The position numbers and the translations under genes are program-made. From Gigaspora margarita (lineage: Eukaryota > Glomeromycota > Glomeromycetes > Diversisporales > Gigasporaceae): 64,000 nucleotides of DNA. The stretch lies in the NCBI GenBank assembly GCA_009809945.1, contig WTPW01000341.1, positions 186,001-250,000 on the forward strand. The letters are read 5' to 3'. Each line of letters starts with the position of its first letter. Position 1 is the first letter of the stretch. The notes beneath the pieces are model-generated. The model was not told where the DNA came from. It did not search any database and saw only the letters and a program-made list of their open reading frames with translations. Below are positions 46,929 through 58,244 of the stretch, piece by piece.

Positions 46929-47870
46929 TAATGGGAATTGCTATTTTCACCATGGTTACACAAGATTTTCTATTTTTAGAATTAATATAATATATTATAA
47001 AATTACATTTTAATTTTATCTTTAACCCTAACACTAACCCTAACTCTAAAACTAATAAGTAAACTTTCTTTGGCTTCTACTTAAAAGTTGTAGAGCTCAT
47101 TTTTCTGATTCTAATGATAGTTAAATCATCAAAATCGGACCAGTAGATCCCAAGATACTTGGAATCAAAGAAGAGAATATAAGAATCAGCAAATTTACTG
47201 TTACACAAACTATTCATTTTCTTTACATACGTTTTGAAACGTTTTTTATCGTAGTAAAAAATTTTACTAAGAAAATAATAAAAGTTGTCTTAAGAGACTA
47301 GCATTTTTTTGAGCCAATGAACAACTTTACTTAAGAGCCAAAGGTCAATTGTGATAATAAAATTCTGATCAAAATCACGATTTACTTGACAGCTTTTTTC
47401 TAACTTGGATTTGTTTTTCTTTACATATGTTTGAAACGTTTTTTTATTGTAATGAAAATTTTTACTAAGAAAATAATAAAATATATCTTAAGAAACTAGC
47501 ATTTTTTTAAGTCAAAGAATAAGTTTACTTAAGAACCCAAAGCTATTATCATAATAAATTCTGCACAAATCATGATTTTTCATTTGATGATTTTTTCTAA
47601 CTTTGTGTAATAGTGAATTTGCTGATCCTTATGTTCTCTTCTTTGATCCCAAGTATCTTGGGATTCATCAGGCCAATTTTAATGATTTAACTACATTAAA
47701 ATCAGGAAAATGAGCTCTATAGCTTTCAATTAGAAGCTAAAAGGTTTACTTATTAGTTTTTATGGTTAGAGTTAGAGTTAAGATTAAAGTTAGAAGTAGA
47801 ATTAGATATATTAAATTAATTCTAAAAATAGAAAATCTTGTATAACCATGGTAGAAATAGCAATTCCCTA

Positions 47871-47875
<5 letters not shown>
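46928..47875. mobile_element. Foldback element embedded in (AAT)n, 948 bp
   Basis: Long inverted arms start TTAATGGGAATTGCTATTTT and end AGCAATTCCCTAATTAA. They hold CCCTAAC-like tracts, an AGAGCTCATTTTTCTGATTC core and AACAACTTTACTTAAG words. AAT repeats flank both ends. No reading frame. Confidence 0.75.
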
Positions 47876-47904
<29 letters not shown>

Positions 47905-47905
<1 letters not shown>

Positions 47906-48048
47906 GAAAGGGTGAAACCCGCGCTAAGATGATCATGTTATTGATGCAGATTTAGCATAATTAGGGTTAGAGTACTATATTGGGATAGTTAGATAGAGAT
48001 CTGTATCAATAACGTAACTATTTCATCGCGGGTTTCACCCTGTCATAT
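47905..48048. mobile_element. About 140-bp MITE, AGGGTGAAACCCGCG ends, in (AAT)n
   Basis: AGGGTGAAACCCGCGCTAAG and the inverse CGCGGGTTTCACCCT bound it. The inner arms ATGTTATTGATGCAGAT / ATCTGTATCAATAACGT also pair. It has the third AAT-AAT flanked insertion in 2 kb. Confidence 0.75.
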
Positions 48049-48119
48049 AAAAATAATAATAAATAAATAAATAAATAAATAAAAATAATAATTAATAATA
48101 ATAATAATAATAATCAATC

Positions 48120-49175
48120 AGATAACTCTTCTGACGATCACTTGTACCAGATTTTCACACAAACGAAATAACAAACTACTGGAGTTAGATAAAGAAGTAC
48201 TGCAAAAAATAGTTTTTATAAAGGTCAACTTTTTTCTCAGTGACTCCTTTATATATTCAGCATGCAAGCCAAAAGCAACTGTGAGAGAACGAGTGAAAAA
48301 AGCAGGCAGTGCTTTAGTAAACACAGAATTTTTGGTAGAAAATTTTTTTTTGTTGACAAAATTTTTTGTAGTGGCTTATCGGAGAACAGTACTTTGTTTT
48401 TCAAAGACACTCCTTGGAAAATCTAAAGGACTCGAACTGGACAGTTACAAATACTTATTACCATATCTCACTTGAAGTTTTTTTTTCTGGGATTTGAAAT
48501 GAAAAGTGGGAAATCCAGCCTACCCTCTCCAAAAGATCAGCATTGTTGTTCCTATCCTAATCGGAAAGAAGGCATGCATGTTGGTAAACAGAAATGGACA
48601 CATATTGAGTCATGACGCAGAGGAGTAGGCTGATCTGCAGAATAAATTCTAGAATCTTCTTTTATTTCTTTTTCCTTACATGTGCATATAATACTTAGGT
48701 GGGGCATTTCTCTACACAGTATTATATAATTTTTATTATTGAGCATAAATGTAAATGTACTATCATAGCTATTTACTTTTTGCTCTTTTCTTCTCTCTTT
48801 TCTTTTTCTTTTGTTTGTATTTTGGTTTCTCATTTAGGTAGTGTAGTTATCCTCTTTTTTTTCTTTTCTTTTATTTTCTTTATCTGTTTTTTTCTGGCAG
48901 AATTCTGCTACTCGAGAAGTTAGGAGAAGAGGATTAAAAAAGTAGGCAGTTATGATAGATGGCAAACTCCAATCAATGATTCAGATAATTCTAATTCATA
49001 CGAGATGAAAGGTTTATGATGAGAAAAAAGTTTGATATAGCAGGTCACTTTTAGGTGCCCTTAGAGTAACTGGATGGGTCGCACTTTTATATCCAAACCA
49101 ACTTATTTGTAGGTAGCTCATAATGTACTAGTGATACAATTATGTGAAATAAAGTTGCGGCATGACTGCCGAATA
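48120..49175. other. Intergenic sequence, unknown
   Basis: Small open frames at 48,118-48,923 overlap on both strands and match no family I know. A block near 49,040-49,080 (GCAGGTCACTTTTAGGTGCC) resembles 46,624-46,646, so an unrecognised dispersed element is likely, ending near AAT tracts in both cases. Confidence 0.35.
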
Positions 49176-49181
49176 TAAAAT

Positions 49182-49222
<41 letters not shown>

Positions 49223-49904
49223 TAATAGTCATAATAAATATTCGTTGTATGTGTATATGTTGTATGTAAGAATAGAAATTTGGTAGAATAAGAATCAATA
49301 TAAGTTGATTCTAAATATACTTATCAGTCATAGGACATGTCCTCTAGAAATAAGTTTATAATAAAATTATAAAAAAAACATATGAATTTACTATAAACTT
49401 TGAGCTGAAGATCCTTCTCAGCTTAAGGGTATAGTTAAATTATATCAATGATCATAAGCAAAATGTGGCTAAATTTTTGGTGTCACATGATCATCAAGTG
49501 ATCATCATTTTTGTATTCTTGAATATTCTAGAACATTACTGCGATATTACATATTACGTGCGGTATACCTATACACGCGAAGTATCTTCATTAAACGCAT
49601 ATATATACCTTATTTTCTTTATGCCCGATATATATATACATGAAATAATTTAGTATTTATATATTACAAACTGTAGAAATATGTTCTAGTATATGAATAA
49701 ACCAAAATGATCAATATACTGCATAATGTTTCACCCAAAAATCTGTGTTTTACCCGAAAAGTTAGAATCAACTTTTATAGCTTTTCTTACTAGCTATTTA
49801 TAACTTTTTATGTAATTTTTAGTAATTATGTTGCTCAATATTTATATATTGTGGCTTATTTTATATATATATATAAACTTTAATAAGCAATATGGCATTT
49901 TATT

Positions 49905-50887
49905 TTTTTTTATTTTTTTTTTTTAAAGTGTCCGTCTTCGGGACTGGGAATTTTTTATTCAAGATATTAGGGCTGTTGGTATTCCACTTAGGGGATATTG
50001 ACATTTGTTACAACGATGAGGGTACATCTTGTCACACGTACACTTTTGGTGTCTAATTTAAGTGGTCCGCCCTAAGGTTCCACACTAGCTGCCATACCTG
50101 CAACCCAACTACAGGAATTGCCTATTTAAACCCTCTGGTCCCTGATCCACCTGCCAACCCATCTTGTATCACCAGTACAGCCACCAGTTTCTAAACCTGG
50201 AGTTCATACTGAATGCTAATTATCACCCTTAGGACTAATTTATCCTCGACAGAAAACTTGGTAGAGCAGTCTCTGTCCTACCCAGGTATTACCTACACTT
50301 CGGTAACTTACGCTACAGCTTTACCTATACACTTGCAGTCCAGGGGTTACCTAAACTGCTACTATTACCTACTTCTGCCCTTGTAAGGTTCGCTCCAACC
50401 CCAGCACTGACCTCACCATCCTACCGGTCCTTATACCGGATCCACAAACTTCCAAACCAGTTAGCCCGGAAGGGTCGATATGGCCTTCTTCCCTTGGTAC
50501 CTAATTCCGAAACATAGGTCCTTTTCCTCCAGTGTGACTCCGGCGGCCAGGTTGGTGAACCCCCTCCTCGAGGGTCTTATCGTCTGATTCTCCGGCTCCG
50601 GTTTCTGATATTCTGGCTTTGGTAGCCCTGTCAAAGATCTTTGCTACCTCCTTACTCGGGGCTTGCCAAACGGGTTTCCGTTTCTCCGGTTTCTTGGATT
50701 TGTGCGCCCAAAGGCTCCCATTCGAGATGGTGTACCAAGGCCTATAGGTAATGTACCCAACCGATCGATGAGAAGCAGTTACCGGAACACAGGTCTATTT
50801 TTCAAAGCGTCGCCAGTGGGATTTGAACCCTGGACCTGCCGCTTGGAGGGTGACAACTTAACAACTTCCCTAAGTCGCCACACCCTC
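49905..50887 (-). mobile_element. tRNA-headed SINE-like retroelement, 983 bp, best preserved
   Basis: The minus-strand head GTGGCGACTTAGGGAAGTTG has a B box GGTTCAAATCCC. The body is clearly more GC-rich than its surroundings, with the CACTTTTGGTG(C/T)CTAATTTAAG block, and it ends in a long A-tail (poly-T at 49,905-49,924). The TSD is AATATGGCATTTTATT / AATATTGCATTTTATT (49,889-49,904 and 50,888-50,903), 15/16. Its base composition suggests it is the youngest copy. The 80-codon open frame inside is not a protein family I recognise. Confidence 0.85.
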
Positions 50888-50973
50888 AATATTGCATTTT
50901 ATTGATTTTATCATATATAAAAAAATTTAGCAATGTTCTACACAAATTTGTCCTATTACGTTAACTCTACTTT

Positions 50974-51789
50974 TAACTAATTAACTTAAGATTTAATTTT
51001 GCAGGTATATAGAACAAGAAAAGAGAAAAATTTTGAGCTTAAAAACTGCATTAAAATTTTGCTAATTTTGCACTTTTTCAAAATGTAACTCTGTCAAAAA
51101 CAATATTTACAAATTTTAAATTAGCAGTTATATATAAAATTATACTTTGAACAACTTTACTTAGGTAAAAGAAGTAGGTTACCTTGTAAGAAAAATGGGT
51201 TATCTATGTACTAAAGTTAAAATTTATCATATTTCATGATATACCTTTTTTTCTTATTAGGTAACCTACTTTGGGCTCTTAAGCAAAGTTGTTCAGCATG
51301 TAATTTTACATTACAATTAAAATTGATTCGCGTTTTTTGGACCTTTTCTAAGTGTAAAATGGGTTTAAAGTTCAAAAAAATTTTTTTTTTGAACTTTAAA
51401 CCCATTTTTTACTTAGAAAAGGTCCAAAAAATGCGAATCAATTTTAATTTAATGTAAAATTACATGCTGAACAACTTTGCTTAAGAGCCCAAAGTAGGTT
51501 ACCTAATAGGAAAAAAAGGTATATCATGAAATATGATAAATTTTAAATTATGTACATAGATAACCCATTTTTCTTACAAGGTAACCTACTTCTGTCGCCT
51601 AAGTAAAGCTGTTCAAATCATAATTTTACACATAACTGCTAATTTAAAATTTGTGAAATTTTGTTTTTGACAGAGTTACATTTTGAAAAGGTGCAAAATT
51701 AGCAAAATTTTAATGCAGTTTTTAAGCTCAAAATTTTCCTCTTTTCTTGTTCTATATACCTGCAAAATTTAATCTTAAGTTAATTAGTT
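50974..51789. repeat. Large foldback element, GTAGGTTACC family, copy 2
   Basis: A near-perfect inverted repeat of about 816 bp around an A/T run at about 51,380-51,390. The ends are AACTAATTAACTTAAGATT and AATCTTAAGTTAATTAGTT. It shares GTAGGTTACCTTGTAAGAAA and ATGGGTTATCTATGTACTAA with 8,109-9,070. Confidence 0.8.
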
Positions 51790-51849
51790 AAGCTGAGAAG
51801 GATCTTTAGCTCAAAGTTTATAGTAAATTCATATGTTTTTTTTATTGTT

Positions 51850-53137
51850 CGGAGCGTAGCGGAGAACCTTAATGGACAAGTAAAGTGTAACTAAATTACG
51901 TTTTTGATTCATCACAAGTTATGATTTTGATGCAAATACTAATAACAAATCAAGTACTTAACTTTGAAAAAGGATGTCTGTTCGCATGCGTGACGCATGA
52001 TTACAAGACTATTTTGATCACAAACTGGCTATTTGATTAGTAAATAGTAACACTGATCAAATTTGGATCGATATGTAGTACTGCATGTTATAAAAAAAAT
52101 TATTCATTAATTAACATTAATAAAATAAAATTTTTTTATTATACTATAATTTTATTTTTAAATTTTACGCTTTGAACTTACATCAGTTCCTGATTCCCTA
52201 GTAATTTTTATTATAAACTTATTTTAAACTAATTTCAAGGGGACATATCCTATGACTGTTATGTTAAAATGAAATTTAAATTCACTTGAATTAACTTGAA
52301 GATGATTCTGAATCCATTTAGTGCATATTTAATTAAAAATATTAATTTGTAATCCATATACTAAAGCATAGCAGAAAATTGTATCTGATAGATTCTGAAA
52401 GTGATGTTATACAAATTATTTATATGGACAATTGAAAATCTGATATATGATTGTAGTCTAAAACTCAGCATTTTCATGATCTATTTACCTATAATAAGTT
52501 AAACTTAAGGTACACATGTTGATAAGTAAAATTTTTTCATTTTGAGTATCTTTAGCAGCAAATCTTTTCTAATCATTTTCAATCGCTTTCCCCAGAGAGT
52601 TTTCATAAGAACAAAGGTAGGACATTTTGTAATTGGCAGTGTTTATTGAGTTTCTACTATGTTTAAATTATGAAGCCCAAACAATAGATTTATAAATTGT
52701 TAAACCGTGAATGTTATACTAACATAAAATTTTATACATTTATTAAACAGGCTACGCATTATAAATACTTTAACATGATTTATTTTACCTGAACTATGAC
52801 ACATATACGTATTATATATCCAACTACCTCTAATATATAGTATAATAAATATGATGGGGTGATTTAATTATAGTAGTATAGACCATGTAGTAGTAACATG
52901 TTAGATGTAACGCATTTTCAGTAAAATCTAATGGTCGAAAAATATAATAAAATTATTTTAGTATTAAAAATGCTTACTTTTATTAATAATAAATTCATTT
53001 TTTCACGTAATTTGGTAACGAAAGAATTTAATTGATTTGATTGGTCAATAATCACGTTTGGATCTACATCAATTAGCCAATCACACAAATGTTATAATCC
53101 GTGATTTTCCATCAAAATACGAGTTTCTGCTATGCTA
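51850..53137. other. Intergenic sequence
   Basis: No gene recognised. It includes the 350-bp insertion in the outer inverted repeat. Confidence 0.4.
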
Positions 53138-53139
53138 TA

Positions 53140-53639
53140 TACTAACCAGTGAAAATATATGGTAAAATGTGGGATTAATAGTGTTTTTTCAAATTTCAGG
53201 AATCTGGCACTGTCGGAGCAATAGCGACTTTTTTTACTAAGCTAACCTTTCTTTTCTACTAAACGAAAACTGTAGAGCACATTCTTGTGATTCTAACGGT
53301 GGTAAAATCATTAAATCCGCCCAGTAGATCACAAGATATCGTTAAAAAACGTTTCGCAACCATATAAAGTTCCTATGTAAACAATAATATTGTTTACATA
53401 GGAACTTTATATGGTCGCGAAACGTTTTTTAACGATATCTTGTGATCTACTGGGCGGATTTAATGATTTTACCACTGTTAGAATCGCAAGAATGTGCTCT
53501 ACAGTTTTCGTTTAGTAGAGAAGAAAGGTTAGCTTAGTAAAAAAAGTCGCTATTGCTTTGACAGTGCCAGATTCCTGAATTTTGAAAAAACACTAATTAA
53601 ATAACCCCACATTTTACTATATATTTTCACTGGTTGGTA
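53140..53639. mobile_element. 500-bp near-perfect foldback, TA-flanked
   Basis: The arms match almost base for base around a centre at about 53,389 (TGTTTACATAGGAACTTTAT and inverse). The ends are TACTAACCAGTGAAAATATA and TATATTTTCACTGGTTGGTA, with TA on both sides. The high arm identity implies recent insertion or arm homogenisation. It carries the AGAGCACATTCTTGTGATTC core. Confidence 0.85.
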
Positions 53640-53641
53640 TA

Positions 53642-54640
53642 CGGATCATGAATTAAATTAATTTAATCAACAGCTATGTTATTTAATTAGTAATTGACTA
53701 ATGCCATTGAAAATTGAAATTTCTAATTTACACTACAGTATAAATTTCCAAGATGGAATTATGGTGATAAAAATTCTTTTATTGCACCATTTTATCTTTA
53801 ATTTTTTTTTTATATTTTCCTTCCTAGCCTAGATAATTCAAATGTAGCCATTGTCAATTCTGATTGATTAAATGTTATGTATTATTTTCCAAAAGAACTT
53901 TTCTTGAAGAGTTATAGTCCCGATTGCAGAAGTCAATGCTAATTTAACAAGGTTTTATTCTTCAGAGAAAACTATTCCGAAATTTGAATTACAGTGATAT
54001 GCGTAATATTGTGAAAACTTAATTTGAGACTAAATGAATAAAAAAAAGATAACTCGTATTATTATAAAAATTATCGTCCGTCACAAGTGTCCTGTTCATG
54101 TGATGAGAAAATGATGTATACTTTTTTTTTTAAATCGTCGCTATTTTCAAATTACAGACGTGAGAATATGTTTAATTGTGTATATGAATTTAATCTTTTA
54201 AAGGTATATATTCGTTAATATTTGATATTAGAGTAATGACTATATAATTGAAGTTGCTGAATTTGGTGGATAACGTCTTATGAAAATAAAAAAAAATTCG
54301 ATTGCACTTTGCCAAAAACTGTAATCTGAATATAGGTAAACCTTTATATATGATGATCAGTTGTGACGATTACTATTGTAACTATTAAGGTGGGAAAGCG
54401 TATACGTTTAACCAATTTAACTCTAATAGTTACTAGGAGATAAGTTTCTGATTTACTCGAATAAAGGTTTCTTCAGCACTACACCAGCTTACTCCTTATT
54501 TTTCTTAAGTAAAATCGGAGGGAACTTCTCTACCTTTTTCTTTATTGAAGTTAAATTCATTCGTTTATATACATTTGAATTTAATATATGACACATTAAT
54601 GTTGTTTGGTACGTTATAAATAAGACATACGGACATATTG
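53642..54640. other. Intergenic sequence
   Basis: No gene or element recognised. Confidence 0.4.
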
Positions 54641-54699
54641 TATATAAATGAGATGTATGAACACGTATTCAAAAAAAAAAATTGAACGTATAAAAAATG

Positions 54700-56190
54700 A
54701 GGGAGGCTTAGAGACAAGTTTTTGGCCTTGGGTAAGTGGGCTTGCAACTGCTCTCTGATGTTTAGGAATGCGTAAATGTATATAAAGGCACATGTGGTGT
54801 AGATGCTTAATTTGAGCATAAGAGCGCACATGTCCATGGAAGGTATAAATAAGTCATAAGAACATTGTATGTTCAGGAACACCTTGCGGGCCTTGGAGGG
54901 CAGGCTTGGCAACTGCTTCCTGATGTAAAAGAGTGAAAATGTTGGAAAAAAAAGAAAAAGAAAAGAAAAGAGATACTCAAGGACATTCGCAGGTTTGGAT
55001 ATTGCTTCCTAATATCGAGAACCCTCAGGGACATGTATGTCCGTATAGATGTTATAATGAACACATACATCTGTATAAGAGAATGTGCAGGTTCATGTAA
55101 GATCATAAATAAGGCACTTGAACATGTATGTTCACATGTGTGTAAAGATTAAAGATGGCACGTAAGAGAGTTGTGATAAAGAGTAGTTGTGTAAAAAAAA
55201 AAAAAAGAACATTTTGCAGGTTGTGTAACTGCTTCCTGATATCCAGATGCAAAATAAGGCGCAGGGACATGTATATCCATATAGGTGTATAAATGGAACA
55301 CACAAACGCATACATTTGTGTTAGAGGTATGCTATGCAATTATTGCAAAAAAAAAAAAACTTAAATGTGCGAAAAATGAGAAACGCTCAGGGACTATTTC
55401 TGGCCTTGGGTAGGTAGTTGAAATTGCTTCCTGATGTTAGAAACGCATATGTTCATGTATTGAAGAAGATATACAAACGCAGGTGTGTTAACCCCACACT
55501 GCTAACAAATTAGACTAAGTTAGATTATCTAAAAGAGAAATGATGTTTTTTGCAGGATGGCAGGGACAGGTTGTGGGCCTGGGTAGGTGGGCTTACAACT
55601 GCTTCCTGACGTTTAGATGTAATAGATGTATATGTTCACGTATTAAAGGAGATATACGAACACAGGGACAGGATGCTCAGGACAGGTTGCAAATTGTGTA
55701 GCCACTTCCTAACATCAAAATTCGCAGGTTCACATAGGTGCAAAAGTGAGGCACAGTGACACGAATGCCTGTGAAATCATTTAATAGAAAAAATAGAACA
55801 CACGAGTTCTGATCCAGCTGACCATAATTCTGATGCATTTTGAGGTATCCTGACCTGAAATTGTTGTAACCCCCTGTATGAGTTGCTAAGGAACAGGTTG
55901 CTGCCCTTGGGTAGGTTGGCTTGCAACTGCTTCCTAACATTAGTATACATAGGTCGTGCTTGAAGGAAGTATATGAATGCAGGTTGTACACCCCATACTG
56001 CTCTTGAATTAACAGGTTAAAGAAGGGTTAGTGATATTAGCAGGAGGGCACATGAGGTGGTTGCTGTTAGGAAATAGTAGAAAAAAAAAAAAAAGGAAAG
56101 AAGGAAGGAAAAGGAAAAGAAATTGGAAGTATGAAATGCTCAGGGACAGGTAGTGGGCCACAGGTTGGTAGGCTGATAGGCTTGATACTG
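54700..56190. repeat. Irregular array of GGCTTGCAACTGCTTCCTGA repeats
   Basis: A 40-50-bp motif, GGACAGGTTGTGGGCCTTGGG then TAGGTGGGCTTGCAACTGC then TTCCTGATGTT, recurs about nine times (near 54,720, 54,887, 54,983, 55,213, 55,395, 55,560, 55,675, 55,890 and 56,135) at spacings of roughly 95-245 bp. Spacers share ATGTTCACGTATTAAAGG-like blocks. Composition is more GC-rich than the surroundings. Overlapping open frames here are repeat artefacts. Confidence 0.7.
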
Positions 56191-56269
56191 CTCCCAACAT
56201 TACTGTGCATGTATGGGTATTGAGAAAGGGATAACAATTCTCTTAGAGACAGGAGAACGTTCCAGGAGC

Positions 56270-56815
56270 ACCTCGTAAAATGCTACCAATTTTGCAAGCC
56301 AGGGGAAAAAAAAAACTTCCTGATCCTTGGCAAAAATCCCATATTGTACTACGTAGATATGACCATTTAAGAGGACGTGACCTTAGGTTTAAGAATGGTT
56401 GGTCACGACTGTTATGTGCGAGGAAGGGGCACATGATGAGCAATAATAATGATCCGCTTGTGAACGGAGTCACAAGGCAGTACATTATTGCGAGTCACTG
56501 GACATTCCATGTGACAGATGAGTCACAGGACTTGTTCATGATGGAAATGGTATTTGAGTAACATGATGATCTATTGTCTTCTTTGTTGTTTGAATTTTTT
56601 GCCTGACAGTATGTTCAGCTATCCCTCCTACCACTCCCAAAAAAGAAGAAAAAAGAAAGTAAACGATGCTCGAAAAAGTATGCTCACATGACCTCCTGCA
56701 GCTTGTTCGGCAACCCTATCCCATATTGTACTACGTAGACCATTTGAGAGGACGTGACCTTAGGTTTATTGTTATGTGCGAGGAAGGGGCACATGACGAG
56801 CAATAATAATACGTA
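56270..56815. repeat. Local duplication, CATATTGTACTACGTAGA
   Basis: About 90 bp (CCCATATTGTACTACGTAGA ... GGAAGGGGCACATGA) is present at 56,337-56,500 and again, with an internal deletion, at 56,720-56,808. A 93-codon plus-strand open frame (56,280-56,561) spans the first copy; I do not recognise it. Confidence 0.55.
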
Positions 56816-56851
56816 ATTTAGGTAGGCGATTACTTATCAGAAAGTCTATGG

Positions 56852-57138
56852 TAGGGTGTCCAGAATTATGCGATGCGATAAGGTAGATTATGCGATGTGA
56901 CTGGGGTCAGTTATGCGATGGATGCGAATTATGCGATTTTATATATAAATTTTCTCGATTATGCGATTTCAGTAACTCACGTGATCTTTCGGAATCGATT
57001 TAAGTTCATTCATTATCTTCGTCAAATCACTCATCTACCAATCACAACCCATACACGTGATCAGGATGCCGTTTTTGCTTGATTATGCGAAGCATCCGAG
57101 ATCGCATAATTTCGCATCGCATAATCCTGGACACCCTA
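56852..57138. mobile_element. 287-bp hAT-like MITE with TTATGCGAT repeats
   Basis: TIRs are TAGGGTGTCCAGAATTATGC and GCATAATCCTGGACACCCTA. The perfect 8-bp TSD is GTCTATGG (56,844-56,851 and 57,139-57,146). ATTATGCGAT repeats line the ends. Confidence 0.9.
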
Positions 57139-57415
57139 GTCTATGGACACGTACAGATCACGTGATATATAATCTTACGGACACGTACCAAAATAATAAT
57201 TTTTTGATTTAAAAAGTGATCCGGCAAGGCTTTTGTACTAAGTTAACCTCCTTAATCATTCTAATAAAACTTGTTCTCCTGGTCTTTCCGGTTCTAATGG
57301 TGGAAGATTATTAAAACCTGTCCTGTAGAACCGAAGATACGACCTTTCGAAATTGGGCAACATTCTAAAGATTATATAAAAACTCCGCATAAACTTCAGA
57401 AGACTATTCTCCAGT

Positions 57416-58244
57416 CAGTGATGGTAAATGACCTGAAATGACCCAAATGACAAATGACTAGTCCTTGGGTAGTCCTTGGGTCATTTCGAAGCTCAAATGA
57501 CCTAGAAGGTCATTTAACATATGTTAGTTAATATTCTAATGCTCTTTAGCCAATCAGAATTGGCGCCAAGCAAAATTAAAACATAATCAATAATTGTAGC
57601 TATAAGTCAATTAATATTTATGTCTTAAGTAAAGTTGTTCGAAATAATAAATTGCATATTTCGAACACCCTTACTTAAGACATAAATATTAATTGACTCA
57701 GTAAAATTTGGGACCTTAATCTATAGCTAAGATTATCGATAAGGAATGTAATAAAGTTTGATAACTTTTATACGAATAATTCGACCAATAAAATTATTTT
57801 ATATGCCGATGAACTAAATGAACTCAATAACCAAAATGATCTTGTCATGATTTAACAGCTTGGAGTTATTTAAATTTCGATCAAACGATCGAGTTATTTA
57901 CCATTCCTAGGTGGGACCGGGCATATAAACTTTTATTGAGTTTGGGCCCGAGTCTACAAATACCTAGCCCAACCCAGCTTACTTCGAAACCTATACGTAT
58001 GCATTATCGTTATGCAGTTAAAATTGATCAATCTATGTAAAAAAATATTAGATACAGGATATGATGGCCTAATGACTAAATGACCCTCAAATGACCTTGG
58101 TCATTTCTAAATGACCATGGTCATTTGGTCACGAGTCATTTCTAAATGACCCAAAATTGAGATGACCGTTAATGACCGGTCATTTCAGGGTCATTTGAGG
58201 TCATTTGAAAAATTTGTAAATGACCAGGTCATTTACCATCACTG
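57416..58244. mobile_element. 829-bp hAT-like element with AAATGACC repeats
   Basis: TIRs are CAGTGATGGTAAATGACCTG and CAGGTCATTTACCATCACTG, 20 bp and perfect. The perfect 8-bp TSD is TCTCCAGT (57,408-57,415 and 58,245-58,252). AAATGACC / GGTCATTT words are dense in both ends. A small palindrome (CTTAAGTAAAGTTGTTCGAAA) sits at about 57,610-57,720. Confidence 0.9.

Larger units (their letters stand above)
49255..52330. repeat. Outer inverted repeat enclosing a SINE and a foldback
   Basis: The left arm (49,255-49,432; for example GAGCTGAAGATCCTTCTCAG) is inverted at 51,790-51,850 (CTGAGAAGGATCTTTAGCTC). After an interruption of about 350 bp it continues at about 52,200-52,330 (AGGGGACATATCCTATGACT against AGTCATAGGACATGTCCTCT). 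Confidence 0.6.

Noticed and set aside
50663-50905. 80-codon plus-strand frame
   Set aside because: Antisense to the body of a SINE-like element; includes its B-box region (translated VGFEP) and no protein family is recognised.
54565-56200. Several minus-strand frames of 63-115 codons
   Set aside because: They overlap each other in different frames and follow the irregular repeat array.
56280-56561. 93-codon plus-strand frame
   Set aside because: It overlaps a locally duplicated segment, an antisense frame is equally open, and no family is recognised.
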